From: Haliclona indistincta
Lineage: Eukaryota > Porifera > Demospongiae > Haplosclerida > Chalinidae
DNA: 64,000 nt
Reading direction: 5' to 3'
Assembly: GCA_964017065.1 (NCBI GenBank)
Contig: OZ024786.1
Span: forward strand, 4,317,781-4,381,780
The notes under the pieces were generated by a model. The model was not told where the DNA came from. It saw only the letters and a list, made by a program, of their open reading frames with translations, and searched no databases. Positions 57,130 to 64,000 of the stretch are shown here, piece after piece (within the stretch, counting starts at the first letter, position 1; every line of letters starts with the position of its first letter). The position numbers and the translations under genes were made by a program.

Positions 57130-57419
57130 CAAGTAATAAAAACATTTTAACCAAAATGCAAGAGATTTAGGGTTGGTACATTTATCGAAAAAGTATGGAA
57201 ACAAGATTTTGAAATGGAAAGAATTGTAACAATAGCAGTATAATGCTACCTCCCTAAATTAACTGCTTTCGATAGTTGTGGTTAATTTAATAGGGAGGTA
57301 GCATTATACTGCTATTGTTACAATTCTTTCCATTTCAAAATCTTGTTTCCATACTTTTTCGATAAATGTACCAACCCTAAATCTCTTGCATTTTGGTTAA
57401 AATGTTTTTATTACTTGTA
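57130..57419. repeat. Near-perfect inverted repeat, 290 bp
   Basis: 57130 onward (caagtaataaaaacatttta) is the reverse complement of the sequence ending at 57419, with arms of about 125 bp that match without a mismatch I could see. The loop is about 35 bases, itself with AATTAAC/GTTAATT pairing. No gene is inside. A transcript through it would form a long double-stranded stem. Confidence 0.9.
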
Positions 57420-57462
57420 GATATAGATACATGCGAGAGGTGGTAGAGGTTTAGGTACATAG

Positions 57463-57825
57463 TTGAATTGTAGCCCATCTTCTTCAGTGAGAGTCATGCA
57501 GTCGGTCACTTTATCAGATTGTGATTATACAAAAGAGTCAACAGAGGAAATAGTGTCAGCAGCTCTTGCTCTTGTTGAGAACGATATCTCCTTGTATCTT
57601 GCTCACCTTAATCTGCTTCACCAATGCACTCGACTACTCTACCACATTCGGTCAAGTCACCAGATACAAGATAGGCACCATGACAGTAGTTCTGTTATTG
57701 ATCTACTCAGAGCTTTATGTGCACACTTAGCCTCGCTTCTTTCTGCCTTCGCTCCTCCCCCTTTTAGCGCCTGGGTACGAGGCCAGTGCACACTGTACTA
57801 TTCATTTAGACTAGCACATAAATGA
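57463..57825 (+). other. Unrecognised 120-codon frame, doubtful
   Basis: It opens with TTG, not ATG; an internal ATG is at 57496. The middle (EEIVSAALALVENDISLYLA) is helical-looking. Part of its sequence (accagatacaagataggcac) recurs at 58221 next to minisatellite C, pointing to a repeat origin. The end includes a TAGCCTCG remnant near 57729. I would not call it a gene without transcript data. 57826-58262 shows nothing else. Confidence 0.2.
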
Positions 57826-58262
57826 GGTCTAACATCTTACGCAAGCACACAACTAAACTTATCTCTTGCTTATTTTAGTGATATCTTGATGTTATTCCAC
57901 TTATGTCATAGTTATCCTAATGGTATCTCATTGATATCTATAACATCTTGCTTACCTTGATCTGGCTGCTTCACAACATTGTCCAAAATGCTCTTTGGTA
58001 TGTGGCAATAATTATCGCAAAATTAACAGGCAAATGCAACAATTTTATTACCAAACGGACCAAAATTTATCACTGAAGCTGTTTAGCAGCAAAATGAAGC
58101 AGTTTAATGTGGATACACCTAAGTTCGTAGTACAGCATTGCACTTGGTCCAAATGTGAACAGTACTAGTTTTATTTACAGATGGACCAATTCACTTGATT
58201 ACTCTATCACATTCAGTCATGTCTCCAGATACAAGATAGGCACCATGACAGACTATAGAGCT

Positions 58263-59179
58263 GTCTACTACAGTGCTGCTGGTACTAGTGTGATGCTGAT
58301 AATAGTGTCTCTACTACAGTGATGCTGGTACTAGTGTCTATACTACAGTGCTGCTAGCGCTGATACTTCTAGTCAAGTGTCCACTACAGTGACACTGTTA
58401 CTAGTGTCTACTACAGTGATGCTGGTACTAGTGTCTACTACAGTGATGCTGGTACTAGTGTCTACTACAGTGATGCTGGTACTAGTGTCTACTACAGTGA
58501 TGCTGGTACTAGTGTCTACTACAGTGATGGTGGGTTTTTTTATCACTGTATATATTATTATATAACATTGTATAGTACATAGTAGTATGATTTGATGGTG
58601 AAGATGATGCTGGTACTAGTGTCTACTAAAGTGCTGCTGGTACTAGTGTCTACTACAGTGATGGTGGTACTAGTAGAGATGGTGGTACTGGTGGTACTAG
58701 TGTGTACTACAGTGATGCTGGTACTAGTGTCTACTACAGTGATGCTGGTACTAGTGTCTACTACAGTGATGCTGGTACTAGTGTCTACTACAGTGATGGT
58801 GGTACTAGTGTCTACTACAGTGATGCTGGTACTAGTGTCTACTACAGTGATGCTGGTACTAGTGTCTACTACAGTGATGCTGGTACTAGTGTCTACTGCA
58901 GTGATGCTGGTACTAGTGTCTACTACAGTGATGCTGGTACTAGTCAAGTGTCCACTACAGTGATGCTGGTACCAGTGTCTACTAAAGTGATGCTGGTACT
59001 AGTGTCTACTACAGTGATGCTGGTACTAGTGTCTACTACAGTGATGCTGGTACTAGTGTCTACTACTGTGATGCTGGTACTAGTGTTTACTACAGTGATG
59101 CTGGTACTAGTGTCTACTACTGTGATGCTGGTACTAGTGTCTACTACAGTGATGCTGGTACTAGTGTCTACTACAGTGA
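58263..59179. repeat. Minisatellite C, 27-bp unit
   Basis: Two blocks totalling about 30 units of ACTACAGTGATGCTGGTACT with TAGTGTC, separated by a degenerate stretch (58530-58660). It belongs to the same family as arrays A and B. Long open frames on both strands follow from the unit length. Confidence 0.95.
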
Positions 59180-59463
59180 GTAGTGTTCAATAATAGAGTT
59201 TAGAAGTCAGTGTTTAGGGAAGTGTTGCTCAACTAAACTTGCGAGTAGGGGCATGCAGAAGAATGTTGCTACATGTGTGAATGCAGATTTCAATGAGGGG
59301 CAATAGTGGTATCATTATTATGTTGTTGTCTTTGCCTGATACTGGCACCATTATGTGTACATGATATAATTACGCATACTATAGCACTCTCTTGCTCTCC
59401 ATTCTCCACGCACAAAAACAATTTACGGAATTATGTGAGAGCAATTATTATTAATTTTTAGAC
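59180..59463. other. Spacer between minisatellite C and module P
   Basis: No gene. From about 59390 (ctcttgctctccattctcca, then acaaaaacaatttacggaat) it resembles 11150-11190, so similarity to the first P locus begins before the core module. Confidence 0.6.
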
Positions 59464-59712
59464 ATAAATTCAACAATACAAAAGAGCCGTGCTCCTACAT
59501 GACACATGGGGAAGAAGAAGCACAAACAAAAGAAGAGAAAATGAAAGAGCCGTGTCCCCCTTCACGACACACATCAGGCTGTACATTTTTTAAATTATTT
59601 TTTTATTTTAGGGGAGGGAGGAGAAATAGAAGGAAACAACATGAGGAAGATAATGACAGAGCTGTGCCCCAACACAACACATGGAGAAGTACAAACACAA
59701 GATGAGACCACA
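59464..59712 (-). repeat. Shared 3'-flanking module P, copy 3
   Basis: Closely matches 11218-11510 and 25385-25620. It ends about 125 bp from the stop of the CR-type gene at 59839. Motif copies AGAGCCGTG...GACACAT are near 59486, 59546 and 59658. Confidence 0.85.
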
Positions 59713-59838
59713 AACAGCAAAAAAAGACAACAAAAATTACAACAATAAATTATTGAGAATAGTACAAGAGTACAAGTGCAAGTACAAGAGTATTTGATGA
59801 GAAAGAAATTCGAATAATAGTACACTTTAACGAGGTGA

Positions 59839-61220
59839 TTAAATCTTCCGTAGATCGAGCACAGCCACATATTGTTCAACATCAACTATTAACTTATGCT
59901 TTGGGCTACGCCATCTTTTATAATGGTCAGCAATAGAATGAGGTACAACAAAATAAAATTTGAATTCTTTTCCTTTGAAAAGGTCTAATTCCTGCAATGC
60001 ATTAATCTCCCTCGGATTAAAATCATGAGTAGGGTTAATCGTTATTAGTAAAAGATGTGCTACATTTCCTTCGACTAGGACGGAATCAAAACTGGCATTG
60101 TTTCTTTTTCTGGGGCGATAATACACCTTTTCTTCAAGTATATCTTTAATTTCTGGGACAGTTTTATGGTCATTGCAACTGATAGTTACTTGGCCACGTT
60201 TTGCTGTGCTTACGTCTTGAGGTGGCTTGTCAAGAGGTCTTGTAGGCAATACCAAATTATGGTCATTTCTTATTATTTCATGTACTACTGATTCAAACAG
60301 AGTTCCACTAAATGTTCCTAGTTGCATAACATTTCTCATATCTGATGAGAGAAAGTACTGAATGCTAGCTGCCAACGACGCACTTTCTGTTTTATCCAAT
60401 ACCTTTTCCTCAACGTAATGAGACGAAATTTTCATTTGATATTCGTAATGTGGCGGATCCGAGTGAGCATGAACGATATAGCTAGTAAGTTGATTGTACG
60501 AGGATATTGACCCAGTCGATACATCTTGAAGTAGAGACACAAAATTGCTAGAAATTGCAGATTCCTGATCTCTTTCAAAAACTACTCTTTGCTTTTCTTT
60601 TGCAAATACTTGTCGTGGAATGCCACCAAATCTTTCAAACCGTGCTTCAATGTCCATAGCATTGCTATGGGGAACATTATGCAACTCCTCTTCGGTCCAA
60701 ACCGGCATGATGAAAGTAGTGGCACAGTATTGACGTTGGAACTCAAGAAAATTTGATTGCTTCATTGAGCTAAAAACTACATATCGACCCACAATCGGAA
60801 AAAATTTGACTGTCTGATGGCGACCAAGGTCATACAAGAGAACGGCCTGCTTATTCTTCAAGATTTGTTTTACTATCTTATTCTGCTTGAAATGTTCAAG
60901 ACGGTCAAATTTATAACAATGCCCAGAAGAGAATGCGTAGAATTCATTTAGTCTATGGTACAAAGTGGGAGCACCTTTCATCACTGAGTCCCATAGCAAA
61001 TAAACACCAAAGCAAGCCTTCCCAATTCCAGGCGTACCCAGGATTATGACCGGTTCTGGACATTCTTCAAGGCTGCCTTTTAAATTCGTATAAGAATCTC
61101 TAATGTAAACACCTGGTGAAAAGATTTGAAATGCAGCTCGTAATAGATTAGGAATGGTTAATATGTCGCCATCTAAGGAACATTTAAGTAGTTCACTTAG
61201 TAGTTCGGGCATTTCTTCAC
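59839..61220 (-). CDS. CR-type P-loop NTPase plus REase-fold nuclease, exon 2 (terminal)
   Basis: The frame from ATG 61212 gives 457 residues; a TTTTTGCAG acceptor puts the exon start at 61220. Residues 59-66 are GTPGIGKA, a Walker A with Ala in place of the usual Ser/Thr. LLYDLG (125-130) fits Walker B. VWTEEELHNV (171-180) and RFGGIPRQV (194-202) match segments shared by Crinkler and trypanosome RHS NTPases. The C-terminus has YYRPRKRNNASFDSVLV (Asp376), LLLITINPTHD and FYFVVP, the pattern of the CR REase-fold domain. Known CR proteins are proposed effectors in parasites and conflict proteins in free-living eukaryotes. The Ala in Walker A may weaken nucleotide hydrolysis. Module P follows the stop. 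Joined to exon 1 the protein would be 549 residues. Confidence 0.8.
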
Positions 61221-62114
61221 CTGCAAAAAGAGGAATAAGTATTGTATAATAATTATTATTATTAATAAGATCTGTTCAGTCAATATCATTACATGATAAA
61301 TTAGGAACATCATAATCAACACATGACTATCAATAGTTATCCTAACAGCGGGCAGATAAAATCATCAATCATTTCTCCAATCATTGCTGTGTATTTCGAG
61401 CCAGATTCTTGTCGGTGTTTGTCCTATGACTACCATACTTTGGAAAACATGAAAGTAGTAACTGAGATACTGATAAAGAAGATAGGTTTTATCTAGAGAC
61501 AAGTCTATGCGCGTCTGCAGTGACCGCTCATTTGACACCTGAAATCGCGCTTTTTTTCAGTTGTGAATCGTTACTCACGTTTTCAGATACATGGATATAC
61601 AGTGCCAAGGTTTGCTAACAATGTTGTTTGAAGTACCAGTGCAAGAAAGCAGCTAAAGTTGACAACAGACGGCAGACACCCATGGACGCCACTGACCTGT
61701 TCAACTCGTGTAATCTTTCATGTTTATCGGACTCTGTTGTTTTCTCGCGTCTAGTACTTCAAACAACATTGTTAGCGAACCTTGGCACTGTATATCCATG
61801 TATCTGAAACGTGAGTAACGATTCACAACTGAAAAAAAAGCGCGATTTCAGGTGTCAAATGAGCGGTCACTGCAGACGCGCATAGACTTGTCTCTAGATA
61901 AAACCTATCTTCTTTATCAGTATCTCACTTACTACTTTCATGTTTTCCAAAGTATGGTAGTCATAGGACAAACGGTTCCCTCAGAATCCCTCTGTAAAAC
62001 CGACAAGAATCTAGCTCGAAATACACAGCAATGATTGGAGAAATGATTCTAAATATAAATAGCCGGGGCGGTAAATTTCTGCCACTGTAACCCCTGTTAT
62101 CATCCCAAACTCAC
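61221..62114 (-). other. Intron of the CR-type gene
   Basis: Predicted from a GTGAGT donor at 62109-62114 and the CAG acceptor at 61221-61222. Phase 1 on both sides keeps the frame across the join. At 894 bp it is long because it holds the 688-bp foldback element. A second possible donor is further upstream, so the exact join needs transcript support. Confidence 0.6.
61363..62050. mobile_element. Foldback element in the CR gene intron, 688 bp
   Basis: AATCATTTCTCCAATCATTG near 61368 is inverted as CAATGATTGGAGAAATGATT ending near 62048. The arms are about 270-290 bp with a few mismatches and one indel (ggttccctcagaatccctc, right arm only). The loop of about 110 bp is single-copy. No reading frame. 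The target duplication is not clear. Confidence 0.85.
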
Positions 62115-62382
62115 AAGTCACTGCCGATTGATTGAAGTCAGCATCCCTCTGCAGACCACTTAACTGCTTCATTAGTACCAGCTTCTCTTCTCTCAGCTGC
62201 AGCTTTTTGTCTCTCAGCTGCCTCTCCTTGGTTCTGAAGTGAAGTATGTCGTCTTTGTCATCCTTGCAATCCTCAGCAGCTTTCTCAGCTTTTCTTATGT
62301 CAATCTCCACAGTTTTTAAATCTTCCTCCACTTTTAGTATATCCTTGTTCACCTTCTCCATATCTTCATAACTCGATGCCAT
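62115..62382 (-). CDS. CR-type gene, exon 1: coiled-coil N-terminus
   Basis: From ATG 62382 the frame runs 89 codons and one base to a GTGAGT donor. The first 85 residues (MASSYEDMEKVNKDILKVEE and onward) are dense in Lys and Glu with regular Leu/Ile/Val spacing, so a long coiled coil is likely. Exon 2 begins with two bases that complete the split codon and keep frame into its ATG. CR proteins usually have an N-terminal header before the NTPase, and this would play that role. There is no secretion signal. The pairing with exon 2 is an inference from phase, strand and spacing. Confidence 0.6.
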
Positions 62383-63587
62383 GTCTCTTGATTGTGGTGA
62401 ACTGTGATTAAAAAAGATAAGTCAGTTGCTAATTCTTTCACAAACTAGCATTAAACATTTAGACTCGAAGGCCGATTTTTGAGTTGCCCAGTAGTCAATT
62501 ACACAAAAGTTTTCCCAGGCTGATGGTCTTAATCCACATTTTTGGCTTTGGATCGCATCATTCATGGGTATGTTGTTTGCTTTTGGTGTGGTCGCACATT
62601 AACATAATCAGCTCCTTTCTCACTAAGCTTTTCTGTACATGATACTAAAATATCGACCCTTGAACGCGGTGGCCATCTTGAAACGTGTGCAGGCTATACA
62701 CAATTTAAAGCACACACGACCGATCGTCAGTGGTCACGTCTACCGGATCCATCTTGTTATTTTGACCCTCTCAAACTTACTCGAATAATCTTTGACGTTT
62801 AGCAGGACTAGGAGTACACTCAGTATCAGCCATCAGCCTGCAAAAAATGACTAGTTAAAATGGCTTGTGCACATGAATATCATTAGCGAATGACTTTTTG
62901 CTAACCGTATTTTACTTTCTGTACAGGTCAGAAGAAGAAATCTACGCCACACATTTTTATTATTGTATACTTACTGTATGCAAAATATGCAGCGCTACGA
63001 ATAAGAATCAACGCTTGTAGCTCATCACTAAAAAAACGGGGTGGTTTGTGACGCCTCAGTTTTACAGACAACATTCGATCTAGCTATTATTCGCTACAGA
63101 GCTTTGTTATATACCTGGTCATGGGACTATGCATGGATTAGCCGATCCTCAGCTTCTAAGGCCGCCAACTGAGCGATCGTGTACGCCCACGCACCACTCT
63201 GGCGAGTATAACACGAGCAAAAAGTTATCATGATTAAAATGCATGCATAGTCCCAAGAAGAACACCAGGCTGCACATCTTGAAGCTATCAGATGTGGAAT
63301 TAACAAAAATTGCGAACATCAGGCGTCATAATAAAAGTGTGTATAATAATCCGCATACTTTTATGGAGCTACCAAAAGTTGAAAACCACAATGTAGTCTA
63401 ACTATTAATTAAACCATAGTATGAATAATTCTCTTTGATGTAACGAGCGTTAATGAGGGCTATAAATCGTGTACAGCCCGCACGCGTCTTCACACTAACC
63501 AAGTCACCTTCAAAGGTCAGGGCACAAATGCTTGGCACATTGAGGAACATTATGTGTGAACAGGTTATCACAGAGAATACACAAACT
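62383..63587. other. Upstream of the CR gene; no gene recognised
   Basis: Contains a hairpin with GGGACTATGCATG at about 63124 inverted at about 63240-63253. Any promoter of the minus-strand gene would be at the low-coordinate end, but I see no definite core elements. Confidence 0.45.
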
Positions 63588-64000
63588 TAGCCTCGTACCC
63601 AGGCCTATTGAGGAGAAGAGTTAAGGCCTGGTATCTACTGTTTGCGCATGTGTGGGTAGCGGTGGAATTCCAACGCCGCCGGTTATCATCGTACATGTTT
63701 GCAGTACGTGATGAATATTCATTGATTTTCTTAGCAGTTGTTGAAGCTCTCCTGTTTGCAATCTACTCTGATAACTTTATTGTATCGTCTTTTCTTGAAG
63801 CTCTAGCACAATAGCAGAAGTACAATTTAACAATTGAGTGCTCCTGGTAGCGGAAACGAGCGACATCGATCGACAATAGCAGCGTGAAATGTCACGCGAT
63901 TAAACACTATCGTGTATGCAAGCTCATCACAAAGTTAATCGCCGAATCCAGAGCTAGAGCTGACAATCAAGCCGCTTCTTAGCCAGTTGTTTATAGGCTT
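63588..64000. mobile_element. MULE-like MITE, left end, continues past window
   Basis: TAGCCTCGTACCCAGGCC at 63588, followed by AAGGCCTGGTA and a TGCGCATG word, matches the termini of 41397-41740 and 38850-39568. The right end is not in the window. The 68-codon frame at 63608-63814 lies inside and starts ATGAGGAG... only in an alternative reading; it is not supported. Confidence 0.6.

Overview
The window reads as nuclear DNA of a metazoan, not of a prokaryote: coding exons carry GT-AG splice sites, reading frames are sparse, and most of the sequence is transposon-derived or tandemly repeated. Several things fit a sponge-like invertebrate: a BEL/Pao retrotransposon, very short putative introns, abundant short inverted-repeat elements, and Crinkler/RHS-like (CR) proteins. 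That taxonomic guess is an inference from general character; no rRNA or marker gene is present to confirm it.

Layout. 1-5130: internal region of a BEL/Pao LTR retrotransposon on the minus strand. It has Gag-protease, then reverse transcriptase, RNase H and an integrase cut by the window edge, all in one frame broken by a single stop. 5.6-11.5 kb: an orphan exon, a TTAA-flanked MITE, a 29-bp minisatellite, a 1.2-kb foldback element and a dispersed repeat (called K here). 11.6-12.6 kb: terminal exon of a nuclease-fold protein. 12.9-25.3 kb: decayed hAT-like and THAP-like fragments, a second minisatellite, K copy 2, local duplications, and a CAACCC satellite split by a 1-kb TIR element carrying tRNA-like sequence. 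25.6-26.9 kb: a second nuclease-fold-like gene. 27.6-30.2 kb: K copy 3. 30.5-44.6 and 45.3-55.9 kb: a tandem segmental duplication. Each copy carries an identical gene with a nuclease-like and a kinase-like domain, a transmembrane exon and an array of exon-like units. The copies differ by clean MITE insertions, which act as matched filled and empty sites. 56-64 kb: a Pao fragment, a near-perfect 290-bp hairpin, a third minisatellite, a two-exon CR-type NTPase plus nuclease gene, and the left end of a MULE-like MITE.

The main biological theme is a cluster of five genes on one strand (11.6, 25.6, 42.6, 53.9 and 59.8 kb) encoding CR-effector-like modules: P-loop NTPase, PD-(D/E)XK-type nuclease domains and a kinase-like domain. 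Three genes with different proteins end next to the same roughly 250-bp 3' flanking module (P), which holds repeated copies of a GTGTCCCC/GACACAT motif. This suggests that a shared, possibly mobile or recombinogenic, tail unites an otherwise diverse gene set. Function in the host is unknown; a role in defence or genome conflict is inference from what is proposed for the CR superfamily.
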